From contig QWOQ01000018.1 of assembly GCA_003669585.1 (NCBI GenBank), positions 25,611 through 89,610 of the forward strand: 64,000 nucleotides of DNA, read 5' to 3'. The first letter of the stretch is position 1. Each line of letters opens with the position of its first letter. The notes beneath the pieces were generated by a model that saw only the letters and a list, made by a program, of their open reading frames with translations, was not told the DNA's origin and searched no databases. Below, piece by piece: positions 9,012-18,904 of the stretch. The position numbers and the translations under genes were made by a program. Source of the DNA: Planctomycetota bacterium (GTDB lineage Bacteria > Planctomycetota > Planctomycetia > Pirellulales > UBA1268).

Positions 9012-9701
9012 TTACTCAAGTGATTTGATTCGAATATTTCGAAAATGAACTTCGTCTCCATGTCCTGCAAAACCGACATGCCCAACGGTTCGCGAAAGTC
9101 CAAGGTGAGGCTTTGCATCGAGCGTCATTTTTTTCCCATTTCGAAAGTCGGCGATATCTGCATCAACGATTTTCTTGCCGTTCACTAAAACAGTGATCTT
9201 TGAGCCCTTGGCGATCACTTCTTCGGTGTTCCATTCTCCTGTTTTGTTGAGACAGTTGCGCTGGGCAGCAACCACGCCGTAAATCGAACCGTGTACCTGC
9301 CAAGGCTGGAGTCCGGCGTACTTCTCATGCCCGTCGTCGAGAATCTGAATCTCAATCCCATCAAAAGCGGGGTCACCATTCTTGGGAGCACGTATGGCGA
9401 GGCCGTTGTTGGCGCCCGGAGTGAGCTTAAATTCAAAACGCAAATCGAAGTCGCTGTATTCCTTGGATGTAAGGAGATTGCCACCGGCTCCTTTTCGGCA
9501 GCGAAGTTCACCATCCACAATGTCGTAGCCATCAGTGGCCCCCTGCCAACCGGCTGTCGTTTTTCCGTCAAAAAGTTTTACAAAACCTGCATCATCGGTT
9601 GAATCTGCGAAAGAAATTTCTGTCATCATCGCAAGGGCAATCATGCAAGCCATCACACTCAATGTGCCAAAGCGGTCTGTCAAAGAGATCAATGTGTTCA
9701 T
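9012..9701 (-). CDS. Secreted DUF1080 / 3-keto-disaccharide hydrolase-type protein
   Basis: The 229-residue protein has a signal peptide (SVMACMIALAMMTEISFAD) followed by one concanavalin-like DUF1080 domain (PF06439). Family marks are FVKLFDGKTTAGWQG, YDIVDGELRC, LLTSKEYSDFDLRFEFKL, NNGLAIRAP, EIQILDD and the C-terminal HVGFAGHGDEVHFRNIRIK. Some members cleave 3-keto-glycosides, so the protein may act on oxidised sugars in the periplasm. AAGGA stands 8 nt before the ATG. The neighbouring lactonase fits a sugar-oxidation theme but this is inference. Confidence 0.9.
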   Translation of the reverse strand: MNTLISLTDRFGTLSVMACMIALAMMTEISFADSTDDAGFVKLFDGKTTAGWQGATDGYDIVDGELRCRKGAGGNLLTSKEYSDFDLRFEFKLTPGANNGLAIRAPKNGDPAFDGIEIQILDDGHEKYAGLQPWQVHGSIYGVVAAQRNCLNKTGEWNTEEVIAKGSKITVLVNGKKIVDADIADFRNGKKMTLDAKPHLGLSRTVGHVGFAGHGDEVHFRNIRIKSLE

Positions 9702-9834
9702 GCAAAAATTCCTTCTAGGAAAAATTTAATTGTGAAGCAACAGTACGAGACTTTTGAAAAATACATACGATCTGCGTGGTAGGATCGCATGGCCATGAAG
9801 TCGTTGCAACAAAGAGCTTTTAAAAGCTTAATGT

Positions 9835-10752
9835 TCAGGGGTCAATTTCAAGTGAGAGCACTTTGGAAAGCCACTGACGCAGGAGACTTCGTGCAGGACT
9901 GGGTCTGAGAATCCAGGCATCGGAATGATTTCGAAAACCAGTTCCTGTAATGGTAAAGTCGCCACGGATGCCAGTGTGCGCGAGGTAGTCCCGAGTGCGA
10001 TCAGCATCATTACCCTCGCCGCAGATAAATTGCGGCCGGCCTGCGAGTTTTTCGAGTCGAGCGTGGGCATGAACGCGATCAGCCGATGAATACGGCCACG
10101 ATTCGACGACGCCGTCGTAATGGCTGTAGCACACAAAACCACGCCAGAGTGGTGAGATTGTGTCATCAGCAAGTCCTAATCGATTGCAAGCGAGTGCACC
10201 CCGAGAAAATCCAGCGAGAACAACGCGAGCGGGATCACCCCCAAAACGAAGACACGTGTCATCGATTGTGGCACGAGCATATTCAAGTGTTGGATTTGGA
10301 TCGAAATCAGGTGAATTTCCCCACCAATGAACCTGATTGTTTGAGCCTGTCTCATCGAGATAGGGAAGGCAGATCCAGATGACGCGTTGTCCACCAGTCA
10401 TGCCCCAACCGAGCTTGCAATCATCTACCAAACCCGTACATGTGTCACCGAAATCGTTGCGAAATCCACCGTTACCACCCCATTCCACGATGATCGGCAT
10501 GCGAGTTTGTGTCTGCTGAGGAGGGGTCCATTCTGTTGGCAACCAAATCGTGTGATGCACCTGAGTTGTCTTCCACGATCCAGTGCTGTAACGCACACGT
10601 TTTCCTGCAGAAGGAATCGCATCGACAACATCTGGTACGACGAGATCGATTGGCACACTTGAAATATCAGGGAGCTGGGCTTCAGCGTGGCCGCTCATCA
10701 TCACAAGCGCAACGAAGAAACCAAAAAATAATCGTGATGCCATACTGAACAT
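9835..10752 (-). CDS. Secreted alpha/beta hydrolase
   Basis: This is a secreted serine hydrolase of the esterase type. An N-terminal signal (LFFGFFVALVMMSGHAEA) precedes a beta-sandwich-like lead and then the alpha/beta core: PIIVEWGGNGG near the oxyanion region, the nucleophile elbow VVLAGFSRGALACNRLG (Gly-Phe-Ser-Arg-Gly), an Asp in the GEGNDADRTR segment and a late His in NHSDAW. The start is uncertain: ATGs at 10806, 10752 and 10743 are in frame and none has a strong ribosome binding site; I chose 10752. The substrate is unknown. Genes on both sides lie on the same strand with short gaps. Confidence 0.82.
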   Translation of the reverse strand: MFSMASRLFFGFFVALVMMSGHAEAQLPDISSVPIDLVVPDVVDAIPSAGKRVRYSTGSWKTTQVHHTIWLPTEWTPPQQTQTRMPIIVEWGGNGGFRNDFGDTCTGLVDDCKLGWGMTGGQRVIWICLPYLDETGSNNQVHWWGNSPDFDPNPTLEYARATIDDTCLRFGGDPARVVLAGFSRGALACNRLGLADDTISPLWRGFVCYSHYDGVVESWPYSSADRVHAHARLEKLAGRPQFICGEGNDADRTRDYLAHTGIRGDFTITGTGFRNHSDAWILRPSPARSLLRQWLSKVLSLEIDP

Positions 10753-10817
10753 GAGAAACAATTCGAACATTGAATTCGTGCAGCAGAAAAAGAATTGCAG
10801 AAACAATGGCCCGTGAA

Positions 10818-12125
10818 TCAGACTATTTCTTGCGAATGGGAGTCATCACTATCGGAATCGACTGACAATTTCAACTCTGGTCCAAAAACGCGTTGAATCT
10901 GACGAACAGCCTGTTTGAGTCGATTTTCATTTTCAACCATTGCCAGCCGAACGTATCCTTCTCCTGCAACGCCAAATCCTGCGCCAGGACTCACGGCCAC
11001 GTCAGCCTGCTCTAGCAACTGCGTAGCGAAGTCCATGCTTGTCATACGACTGGCAAACGGTTCTGGAATCTTGGCCCAGACAAACATCGACGCTTTTGGA
11101 ACGTCAACAGGCCATCCAATTCTGGCCAGACCTTCGCAGAGCACATCTCTTCGTTGCTGGTAGATTTTGGCTTGTACCTCGACGTCGGCCTCTCCGTGTC
11201 GTAGTGCCATGATCGCAGCAATCTGAATCGGACGAAACATGCCGTAGTCGTAATAAGTTTTGATTGTTCCGAGCGCCCGCACAATCTCCGGGCTCCCAGC
11301 ACAAAAACCAACTCGCCAGCCCGCCATATTAAAGCCCTTGCTCATTGTCGTGAACTCGACGGCATAATTTTTAGCACCTTCGACAGAGAGTACGCTCGGT
11401 GCGAAATAGCCATCAAATGTAACGTCAGCGTAGGCCAAATCGCTCACGAGCATAAACGAATGACGCTTCGCAAGTTTGACGACTTCTTCATAAAAATCAG
11501 AACCAACAACCGTGGCCGTAGGATTATGAGGGAAATTGACAATGACCATTTTTGGACAAGGAGCAGCAGCTTCACAAGTTCTGGCAATATCGGAGAGATA
11601 TCGCGACGGGTCGGTGGTATCAAAGAGCATCGTCGTGCCGGAAGCGAGCGCAACACCGTACACATGAGCCGGATAAGAAGGCGCCGGCACAATCGCCCGA
11701 TCGCCTGGGCCAATGATTGCTAAGCAGAGATGCCCAAACCCCTCTTTGCTGCCGAGCGTTGAAATAACTTCACTCTCCGGGTCGAGTCGCACGCCCCATT
11801 TCTTAAGGTAGCGACTGGCCACTTCCCGGCGAAGATTTTTGATTCCAAGCGCCGGTGCGTAACCGTGATTGCGCAGATCGCGAGCAGCCTCACAGAGTTT
11901 TTCAATCACCATTTCTGAAGGCGGATCAGAAGGATTTCCCATCGCCATGTCGATTACATCGGCTCCCGCTCTCCGTTTCTGATCACGAAGCTGATTAATA
12001 CGTGCAAAGAGATAGGGAGGCAGATGCGAAATGCGATCGGCCACCTGAATTTTAAATGGCTTCTGAATGACCGCGAGATCTTCGTCGTGATCGTCAATCG
12101 GTACTGGAATAACAGGATTAGTCAT
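10818..12125 (-). CDS. PLP-dependent aminotransferase, class I/II (AlaC/DapL-like)
   Basis: A fold-type I aminotransferase of 435 residues. Recognisable features are [14 protein letters not shown] near the N-terminus, the cofactor-binding [13 protein letters not shown], the [15 protein letters not shown]sp/Tyr pair, and the Schiff-base lysine in [19 protein letters not shown]; the substrate carboxylate Arg is in [12 protein letters not shown]. The overall pattern is closest to glutamate-pyruvate (AlaC) and LL-diaminopimelate aminotransferases, which are hard to separate by eye. It is cytoplasmic. It is 232 bp downstream of the foldase gene and 65 bp upstream of the hydrolase coding region. 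Confidence 0.9.
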   Translation of the reverse strand: MTNPVIPVPIDDHDEDLAVIQKPFKIQVADRISHLPPYLFARINQLRDQKRRAGADVIDMAMGNPSDPPSEMVIEKLCEAARDLRNHGYAPALGIKNLRREVASRYLKKWGVRLDPESEVISTLGSKEGFGHLCLAIIGPGDRAIVPAPSYPAHVYGVALASGTTMLFDTTDPSRYLSDIARTCEAAAPCPKMVIVNFPHNPTATVVGSDFYEEVVKLAKRHSFMLVSDLAYADVTFDGYFAPSVLSVEGAKNYAVEFTTMSKGFNMAGWRVGFCAGSPEIVRALGTIKTYYDYGMFRPIQIAAIMALRHGEADVEVQAKIYQQRRDVLCEGLARIGWPVDVPKASMFVWAKIPEPFASRMTSMDFATQLLEQADVAVSPGAGFGVAGEGYVRLAMVENENRLKQAVRQIQRVFGPELKLSVDSDSDDSHSQEIV

Positions 12126-12357
12126 AGAACTACTACGGTACCTTGAGGGATGTTCAATGAGATTCTAGCAGTCACAGCAGCGGTCGTGAATTCGTCAGAA
12201 TTGCATCCCGGGACAGACCCTGCTGCAATCAACGTTCCGATGAGTGTGCTTTGCAGAACGTTCTTTATAAAGAAAGTCTTTCTCTGCCGCGAACATGCAG
12301 AAAAAAAGGAAAATTCGTGCACCACCGTGCATCACAAGGAGGGAATTCCAAAAGCAG

Positions 12358-14373
12358 TTACCGCTTCGATTGTTCCTGAAACGAGGCTGGAACTGCGCCG
12401 TTGCTCCCTGCAGAAGGACTCGACTGAAAATCTGCCTGACGCGATCCTGCACGAGGTTTGGCAAGGTCAGCAGCCTGCTGTTGAGTGATGCCGGAAGGTT
12501 CGTTGCGTGGAGTAGAAAACGCGTCTTCCGTCGAGGATTGGCTGGTACCGGCGAGGAAATTGTCGATGGATGCGCCTTCGCGTAAGTGGTTGAAACAGCG
12601 CCCGAGTTCGATACGCAGTTTCTTTTCGTGAATATCGGCATAGAGTTCGTCACGCACCTCAGTGAAGTCGACTTTGACTTCCTCGGTGTATCCCTCGCTT
12701 AAGAAAATCATGAAGCGATCTGACATCTGTACAACACCTGAAAGTTCTCCTGCAGCGAGCGAAAATGCCTCGCGTTCAATCACAGGCTGTCCGCTATATC
12801 GAGGAATCGGCGGAATCTCGCCGCGAAGGGATTTGCTTGTTGCATCAACGGAGTATTTTTCAGCCAGATCACCAAAAAAATCAGGAGTCGGATTTTGTCG
12901 TGCTAATTGCCACGCCTCCTGCGCCCTTCGTTGAGTGTCACAGACGATGACGCGACACTTTGCACGCCGGCCAAAGGTGGCGTCAAATGCCCGATCAAGA
13001 TCTTCTTTTGTAACTTTCACATCACCGGCGAGAAGCTTGAGCGCAACAGTCGGCCAGACCATATCATCGACATAGTGTCGAAGTGGAATTTTTGTTTCCT
13101 TCGTCACATGAATGAGCCACGCGTCGATGTCAGCGGAGGCGTCTGCCTTTACAAATCCAAGACGGATTGCAGCTTTTTCGATTTCAATATCAATCTGTTT
13201 TTGGGAAATAACAATTCTTTTCTGAGCGAGAGCCTGCTCGATGAGTACCCGACTGATCAAAATCTCTAAGACGTCGTTTCCATGACGTTCGAGACAGGCT
13301 TCGGAAAGTTCTTGAAGCGTAGTGGGCTGTCCATTGACTCGGGCAGCAAGTTCGGGAAACGCTGCGTGGGCCGCTGGATCGTTGTAAATATTTTCAATCT
13401 TGGATTCATTTTGCAGCGAACGAAAGAGTTCGGTTGAGGCCGCGCGACTCTTTCGTTCCCGAATTTCCTCGGAAAGTTTTTCACGGACGCTTTCGAGTTT
13501 CACATCGGCTGCGGGGAGACGTCCTTCGCACTTGAGAAAGACGAACTGGTTGGCTACTTGCAAAACCTGTGAGATCGAACCCTCTTCAAGATCAAAAGCC
13601 GTATTTTCAAGAAGGGGGTCACCGGAGTGTTTGCGGATCGGCTGGATCCATCCATTCGCGCTGGCACTTCCCACATCGATCGAATGTTGCCTTGCAAGCC
13701 CTCCAAAATCAGCAGATTTGTCGAGAGCCTGTTTGTGCAATTGTTCCGCTTGTTCGCGAGTTCCACTCACGATGATTCTCGATTTTACGGCAGGCCCAAA
13801 CTGCGTCTCAAATGCCAGCGTGAGTTCTTCGCGACTCGGGTCAATGTGTCCTCGTGCAAGCCGCCTCAGGGCGATCATTGGCCAGACAATTTCCTCTGCA
13901 TACTGCTTCGCATTCACTCCGCGTTCGGCCTGAATTAATTCAATCCATCGGTCGCGAGGCACATTAAATCTTTTTGACATGGTATCGATGTCATCATCGA
14001 CGTCTTTTGCGGAAACCAAAATGCCTTCGCGAGCACACGCCTGCTCGATGATTCGTTTGTTGAGAATTGTTTCGAGAATGGCTTCTCCGTGACGATCAAG
14101 ACATTCAGCAAGAAGTCGCTCGCGCGGAATGTCGCGACCGTTGACCATTGCGACAACGACAGGACGCGCCGCCGCATTAGACGAAGGGACTTTTTGCGAT
14201 GTTCCTCGCTTTGCCGGTTGTTGTGCGTCAGCGTGGGGGGTATCGGTTGTCGCTCGCCACGCGAGGCTGATCGTCACGATCAGGAAAGCCGCCACGAGTT
14301 CTCGGGAATGTTTTCGAATCCACAACATGGAAGGAAACGTTTGAGGATCGAAGACTTTCGGAAATCGTGCCAT
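12358..14373 (-). CDS. Exported peptidyl-prolyl isomerase with two SurA/PpiC-like modules
   Basis: A 671-residue predicted periplasmic foldase. A single hydrophobic segment (LVAAFLIVTISLAW, about residues 30-43) anchors or exports it. Two homologous halves follow. The first has a SurA-N-like helical part (VNGRDIPRERLLAECLDRHG) and a parvulin-like part around residues 190-300 (FGGLARQHSIDVGSASANGW, FDLEEGSISQVLQVANQFV). The second repeats the order (VNGQPTTLQELSEACLERHG, then FFGDLAEKYSVDATSKSLRG, FSLAAGELSGVVQMSDRFM) up to about residue 600. The tail is Ser/Gln-rich and disordered. GGAGG lies 8 nt before the ATG. Clients are unknown; catalytic competence of either parvulin domain cannot be told by eye. 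Confidence 0.88.
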   Translation of the reverse strand: MARFPKVFDPQTFPSMLWIRKHSRELVAAFLIVTISLAWRATTDTPHADAQQPAKRGTSQKVPSSNAAARPVVVAMVNGRDIPRERLLAECLDRHGEAILETILNKRIIEQACAREGILVSAKDVDDDIDTMSKRFNVPRDRWIELIQAERGVNAKQYAEEIVWPMIALRRLARGHIDPSREELTLAFETQFGPAVKSRIIVSGTREQAEQLHKQALDKSADFGGLARQHSIDVGSASANGWIQPIRKHSGDPLLENTAFDLEEGSISQVLQVANQFVFLKCEGRLPAADVKLESVREKLSEEIRERKSRAASTELFRSLQNESKIENIYNDPAAHAAFPELAARVNGQPTTLQELSEACLERHGNDVLEILISRVLIEQALAQKRIVISQKQIDIEIEKAAIRLGFVKADASADIDAWLIHVTKETKIPLRHYVDDMVWPTVALKLLAGDVKVTKEDLDRAFDATFGRRAKCRVIVCDTQRRAQEAWQLARQNPTPDFFGDLAEKYSVDATSKSLRGEIPPIPRYSGQPVIEREAFSLAAGELSGVVQMSDRFMIFLSEGYTEEVKVDFTEVRDELYADIHEKKLRIELGRCFNHLREGASIDNFLAGTSQSSTEDAFSTPRNEPSGITQQQAADLAKPRAGSRQADFQSSPSAGSNGAVPASFQEQSKR

Positions 14374-14720
14374 GTGGAGGCCCTCCTTGGCTTTTTGTTG
14401 GCGTGACGTTCACTGCTTGCGAACGGAGTCGTTTACTCGAAATGGATTGACCGAGCATGGCAGCGAACCAATACAAATGGCCCGCCGACAAAGAGCGACG
14501 TGTGAAAGTAGGAAAAACAGGCTGCTCAAATCAAGGGTGAAATGGCATCGTATCGGTCGGTCAGGAATTGTCTTTCAATTGCCGGTTATTTCCAGAGTGG
14601 CTCGACCTTTCATTTCTGCCCTGAGTACCACTTGAGGAAAGTCCTCTTGCCCCAAATGCCTAAGTCCCCACACCATTACGTCATTGGACCGTTCTATTTC
14701 TAAAAGAGAGCTTATGAACA
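14374..14720. other. Divergent intergenic region
   Basis: About 350 bases between the minus-strand foldase gene and the plus-strand esterase gene. It should hold two divergent promoters. I see no RNA gene, repeat or reliable small ORF. Confidence 0.5.
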
Positions 14721-15590
14721 ATGATGAATCACAAAATTCTGCATCGTCAGGGATCTCGGTGGATCGCTCGTGGCGTCTTGTGTGTGGCGGTATTTTTCAT
14801 AGGAGTGACCTCGGTTGCCTCGCTCAAAGGACAAACCCCAGTGAATTCATCGCAGGTGTACGAAGATCGGGTAGTCAAGGTATCGGATACCGATGGAGAG
14901 CAATCGTTTCATTATCGATTGCTTCGTCCGAAGTTGATCGAAGGAGGCAAGAAATATCCGCTGGTGCTTTTTCTGCACGGTGCGGGTGAACGTGGAAGTG
15001 ACAACACTTCTCAACTCAAATACATGCCGACCTGGATGGCCGAAGAAGCAAATCAAAAAACATATCCATGTTTCGTGGTAGCCCCGCAGTGTCGCAATGA
15101 AAAGAAATGGGTTGACGTTGACTGGGGTCGGAAAGATTCTTCCCCGCAATCGCCCATGCCAACGACCGATATGGTCGCCGCGATCAAGGCACTTGAGGAA
15201 ATCATTGGTTCCGAACCAATCGACACCACGCGGATTTATCTGACCGGGCTTTCGATGGGCGGCTACGGATCATGGGATCTTGTCGCTCGGATGCCAAATC
15301 GGTTTGCCGCAGTGGTCCCTGTCTGTGGAGGAGGTGACGAAAAAACAGCTCCTCTTTTTGCAAACGTGCCGGTCTGGTGTTTTCACGGAGATGCCGATAA
15401 AGCTGTTCCGGTGGAGCACTCGCGTCGAATGATTGCCGCAATAAAATCAGCCGGTGGAACTCCAAAATACTCGGAACTCCCCGGAGTCGGTCACGATTCG
15501 TGGACCCCTGCTTACCGAGATCCTCAGGTTCTCGATTGGATATTTTCGCAGAGACGAGAAGCGAATCCGAAAAAAGAATCCACAAAGTAA
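14721..15590 (+). CDS. Secreted esterase / dienelactone hydrolase-like protein
   Basis: A 289-residue alpha/beta hydrolase with a signal peptide (GVLCVAVFFIGVTSVASLKG). The core shows YPLVLFLHGAGERGSDN (oxyanion region), the nucleophile elbow IYLTGLSMGGYGSWDLVAR with Ser in GLSMGG, an Asp in WCFHGDADKAVPVEHSRRM and the catalytic His in GVGHDSWTPAY. This is the pattern of the exported phospholipase/carboxylesterase and feruloyl-esterase-like families common in planctomycetes. The start codon is one of two adjacent ATGs (14721, 14724). Its stop is 43 bp from the convergent cysK stop. Confidence 0.88.
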   Translation: MMNHKILHRQGSRWIARGVLCVAVFFIGVTSVASLKGQTPVNSSQVYEDRVVKVSDTDGEQSFHYRLLRPKLIEGGKKYPLVLFLHGAGERGSDNTSQLKYMPTWMAEEANQKTYPCFVVAPQCRNEKKWVDVDWGRKDSSPQSPMPTTDMVAAIKALEEIIGSEPIDTTRIYLTGLSMGGYGSWDLVARMPNRFAAVVPVCGGGDEKTAPLFANVPVWCFHGDADKAVPVEHSRRMIAAIKSAGGTPKYSELPGVGHDSWTPAYRDPQVLDWIFSQRREANPKKESTK

Positions 15591-15633
15591 CGAGCTTGTG
15601 ATCGAGCGAACACGGAAAAATCACCAAACGATT

Positions 15634-16596
15634 TCACTCAGGAAAAAGTCGCGTGGAGAGATAGCGTTCACCGAGATCGGGCAAAATAACAACGATGAGT
15701 TTGCCTGCATTTTCTGGGCGACGAGCGACTTGGATCGCACCCCATGCAGCCGCGCCGCAACTGATGCCACACATAAAGCCTTCGCGCTTGGCCATCTGTC
15801 GGGTGGTTTCCGCCGCGTCCTCGTCATCAACCCGAATGACCTCGTCGATCACGTCCAGATTAAGAATGTCAGGAATAAATCCGGCGCCGATACCCTGGAT
15901 CGTATGACGACCAGGCTTAATCGGTTGACCCGCAAGCTTCTGTGTAATCACAGGACTGTTGGCAGGTTCGACTGCGATCATTTGAAGAGATGGCTTGCGC
16001 GCTTTGAGCACTTCGCCAATACCTGTAATGGTGCCGCCAGTTCCTACGCCACACACAACCATGTCGACCCGACCTTCCGTATCAGACCAGATTTCTTCGG
16101 CGGTTGTGCGACGATGAATTTCAGGGTTGGCAGGATTTTTGAACTGCTGGGGCATAAAAAAATGGCTACTTGAACTACAGATTTCCTCGGCATTACGAAC
16201 GGCACCTGGCATACCTTCAGCTGCGGGAGTGAGCACTAGGTCTGCGCCGAGTGCCTTCAGCATGCGACGGCGTTCGATGCTCATGCTTTCTGGCATCGTC
16301 ACTCGCAGTTTGTACCCCCGAGCGGCGCATACGTAAGCCAAGCCAATGCCAGTATTCCCACTCGTTGGTTCGATAATGATTGTGTCGGGTCCGATACGTC
16401 CGTCTCGCTCGGCAGCATCAATCATGGCAACCGCGATGCGATCTTTCACGCTCCAAAGCGGGTTCATGTTTTCAATTTTTGCGACGACTGTAGCAACGCA
16501 GTCTTCCGTGACCCGCCGTAATCTCACCAGTGGAGTGCGGCCGATGCATTGCGTAATGTCTTCACGAATTCCAGCAGGGAGAGTGGAACTAACCAT
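15634..16596 (-). CDS. cysK: Cysteine synthase (O-acetylserine sulfhydrylase)
   Basis: A PLP enzyme of fold type II that makes L-cysteine from O-acetylserine and sulfide. At 320 residues it has the normal length. The PLP lysine is in [15 protein letters not shown], the phosphate/substrate loop in [14 protein letters not shown], the phosphate-cup loop in [18 protein letters not shown], and the pyridine-nitrogen Ser in [13 protein letters not shown]. The usual NPxxSVKDR motif carries Leu-Trp at the variable positions. CysK and CysM cannot be fully separated here; the [16 protein letters not shown] and [13 protein letters not shown] segments favour CysK. It is cytoplasmic and probably transcribed alone. 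Confidence 0.95.
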   Translation of the reverse strand: MVSSTLPAGIREDITQCIGRTPLVRLRRVTEDCVATVVAKIENMNPLWSVKDRIAVAMIDAAERDGRIGPDTIIIEPTSGNTGIGLAYVCAARGYKLRVTMPESMSIERRRMLKALGADLVLTPAAEGMPGAVRNAEEICSSSSHFFMPQQFKNPANPEIHRRTTAEEIWSDTEGRVDMVVCGVGTGGTITGIGEVLKARKPSLQMIAVEPANSPVITQKLAGQPIKPGRHTIQGIGAGFIPDILNLDVIDEVIRVDDEDAAETTRQMAKREGFMCGISCGAAAWGAIQVARRPENAGKLIVVILPDLGERYLSTRLFPE

Positions 16597-16856
16597 AGGT
16601 CGTTTTCCCGTTCAAAAAAGTGATCCGAGTTCAATTCAGACGCTGTACTTCGAACTGTTTGGGGTCAAACGCTCTCGAAAAAAGCGGAAAACCACTGGCC
16701 GTACAACCCCGACAACCGACAAAACCGATCAACAGTGTATCTCTTCGGACGATTGTATCCTTGAACTTAAAAAGGGGAGTCTGAGCAGGTCAATTGAGGA
16801 CTTTTGGGAAGGCGGGTATTTTCCCCAATCAAGATTTGCTGGAGCAGTGAACTGAC

Positions 16857-17510
16857 TTAACGACTCTCATCCGGAAACTCATTATTCAAGGCTTCGCGAA
16901 CCGTCTGGCGGGCTGCCTGCCAGTGTCGCTTCACGGTTCGAGTCGAACAATTCAGAAGCCGCGAGATCTGAGTCTGATCGGCATTCAAATACCAGACGAG
17001 TCGAAATACTTCACGCTGTTCTTCGGGCAGACGTTCCACGGTCTCGTGAAAAAGTGTCCAGCGTTCAAGGGCTTCGTTGCGGTCTGATACAGAGTCAATG
17101 ATATGTCGAACCCCCTGTGAGTCGACAACGACATTCGTGTCATGATTCGCGGCGTACGACGTTGGCCCGGAATAGCGTCTTGCGAGGTCGAGCAGTTCGC
17201 GGTGCATCTGAAGCGTTGCCAGACCGAGTAATTCGCGAACGTTGGAAGGATGAACCGACGCAAGGGATCGATATAAGCGAAGTGCACCGCCTTGAAATAT
17301 GTCGTCGGTGTCGTTCCATCGCCGAACTCGTGGAAACTTTTTCAAAAGCCGATGCGCGATGATCTGAAGTCTTTCAGCACACACAACAACAATTTCATCT
17401 CGCGCCTTTTCTTCACCGGCGTGCAAACGTTCTAGACAATCTGACAACTGCTGCGAAAATGGATTCAAAGATTCATCGCTGGACTCTAAATCAGAATCAA
17501 AAGCATTCAT
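16857..17510 (-). CDS. ECF-like RNA polymerase sigma factor
   Basis: A 217-residue extracytoplasmic-function-type sigma factor. Region 2 spans about residues 30-115 (NDTDDIFQGGALRLYRSL is the 2.2-2.3 core, QMHRELLDLARRYSGP the 2.4 helix) and region 4 about 160-210 (LPEEQREVFRLVWYLNADQT, then ISRLLNCSTRTVKRHWQAAR). The linker has a variable stretch typical of planctomycete ECF families that are often followed by a membrane kinase or DUF1559-type targets; no anti-sigma factor is adjacent here. It sits 24 bp downstream of the GntP permease gene on the same strand, so it may be cotranscribed with that set or respond to the same signal. Confidence 0.85.
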   Translation of the reverse strand: MNAFDSDLESSDESLNPFSQQLSDCLERLHAGEEKARDEIVVVCAERLQIIAHRLLKKFPRVRRWNDTDDIFQGGALRLYRSLASVHPSNVRELLGLATLQMHRELLDLARRYSGPTSYAANHDTNVVVDSQGVRHIIDSVSDRNEALERWTLFHETVERLPEEQREVFRLVWYLNADQTQISRLLNCSTRTVKRHWQAARQTVREALNNEFPDESR

Positions 17511-17533
17511 GCAAAGTCAACTCGAGTGTGATT

Positions 17534-18853
17534 CTACAGTGAAAGAAATTGGTCAAGCAGCAGTACGCCGGCGAGTCCTACAAGGCTGACAATCGTTTCC
17601 ATGACAGACCATGTGCGAAGCGTATCGAAAAGACTGACACGAAAGTATTCCTTAAAAAGCCAAAAAGCACCGTCGTTCACATGGGAAAATGCGAGGCTCC
17701 CAGCCCCGATAGAAAGCACCATCAGATTCGGATTGATATCTGCATTGGCAACGACTGGTACCAGTAAGCCTGCGGCGGTCAATCCAGCGACGGTTGCCGA
17801 TCCGACGCAGGCTCGGATGATTGCCGCAACGAGCCAACCAAGAACGAGTGGATCAATCGGAAGTCTTTGCATGGTCTGAGCGATAGAAACGCTGACTCCA
17901 CTGGCGACAAGTACTTCCTTAAGCACTCCCGACCCGGCGATCACGAGAAGAATAGTTGCAACATCGCTGCCCGCTTCAGTGTAGGTTTTCATGAGTGCAC
18001 TGATGGAGGTGCCACGAGCAAGACCCAAGATCCACGTAGCGGTCGCTAATGCCAGAAGCATCACAATATCGGGTTCGGAGATAAATCGAATGACTGCGCC
18101 GAGAGAGGTGCTTGCCGGTAACGCAAGTGTTAGAAGTGATGTGACAACCAGCAGCACTGCGGGGAGGAGTGATGAAAAAATACTGACGAATACTCCCGGA
18201 AGAAGTTCTTCAGGAATCGGTTCGGACGTACATGTGACCATCGGCTCAGAAGCGATTCCGACGAGTGTTCGTGAAAACAATGGACCGGCAATGACGATCG
18301 CGGGAATCGCGATCATGAATCCATAGAGCAGCGTGAGCCCAATGTTGGCATCCAACTGTGCAACGAGTGCCGTGGGCGCCGGGTGCGGAGGAAGAAGACC
18401 GTGAGCAACGCTCATTGCCGCCAATGCCGGGAGGCCTGCTGCGATCGCCGGAAGTCGATAACGGGCAACAATGGTAAAAATAATTGGCACCATCAGAACG
18501 AAACCGACCCCATAAAACAGTGGAATTCCAACCAGAAGTCCGGTGGTGGCCATTGCCCAGGGAATGCGAGTGCGACCAAATCGTGCGACCAGAACGAATG
18601 CAATTCGTTCGGCTGCTCCACTGGACACGACAAGTTTTCCAAGCATCGCACCGGTAACGATCACCACGAGAAGCGAGCCGAGGATGTCTCCAATTCCCTT
18701 TCGCACACTTGTGGCAACGATCGCCAGCGGCATGCCGAGCGCTATGGCGGCACCGATTGAAACAAATAAAAATGCAAGAAAGGGGTGGATTTTCCCCCAA
18801 GCGATTCCGATCACAAGCACAAGAATTGCCAGAGCAACAATAAAAATATTCAT
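17534..18853 (-). CDS. GntP-family organic acid:H+ symporter
   Basis: An integral inner-membrane protein of 439 residues with about 12 hydrophobic segments. Family marks are GKIHPFLAFLFVSIGAAIAL at the N-terminus, VTGAMLGKLVVSSGAAERIA, VGIPLFYGVGFVLMVPIIF and the loop GLLPPHPAPTALVAQL, which is highly conserved in gluconate permeases. Conserved GSATVAGLTAAGL and SHVNDGAFWLFKEYF follow near the end. It likely imports gluconate or a related sugar acid. The neighbouring KHG/KDPG aldolase (52 bp upstream) supports a sugar-acid catabolic role. I set the start at the ATG at 18853 because it leads straight into the first membrane helix; a TTG at 18886 is possible. Confidence 0.93.
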   Translation of the reverse strand: MNIFIVALAILVLVIGIAWGKIHPFLAFLFVSIGAAIALGMPLAIVATSVRKGIGDILGSLLVVIVTGAMLGKLVVSSGAAERIAFVLVARFGRTRIPWAMATTGLLVGIPLFYGVGFVLMVPIIFTIVARYRLPAIAAGLPALAAMSVAHGLLPPHPAPTALVAQLDANIGLTLLYGFMIAIPAIVIAGPLFSRTLVGIASEPMVTCTSEPIPEELLPGVFVSIFSSLLPAVLLVVTSLLTLALPASTSLGAVIRFISEPDIVMLLALATATWILGLARGTSISALMKTYTEAGSDVATILLVIAGSGVLKEVLVASGVSVSIAQTMQRLPIDPLVLGWLVAAIIRACVGSATVAGLTAAGLLVPVVANADINPNLMVLSIGAGSLAFSHVNDGAFWLFKEYFRVSLFDTLRTWSVMETIVSLVGLAGVLLLDQFLSL

Positions 18854-18904
18854 AGGCGTCCGACCCGAAAAGAGCTTGCAAACCAAGAAACTGCGAGAAG
18901 ATGA

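Noticed and set aside
12122..12325. A 67-codon minus-strand ORF whose TGA overlaps the aminotransferase ATG (ATGA)
   Set aside because: No ribosome binding site, composition is not protein-like and no family resemblance; the overlap is probably chance.
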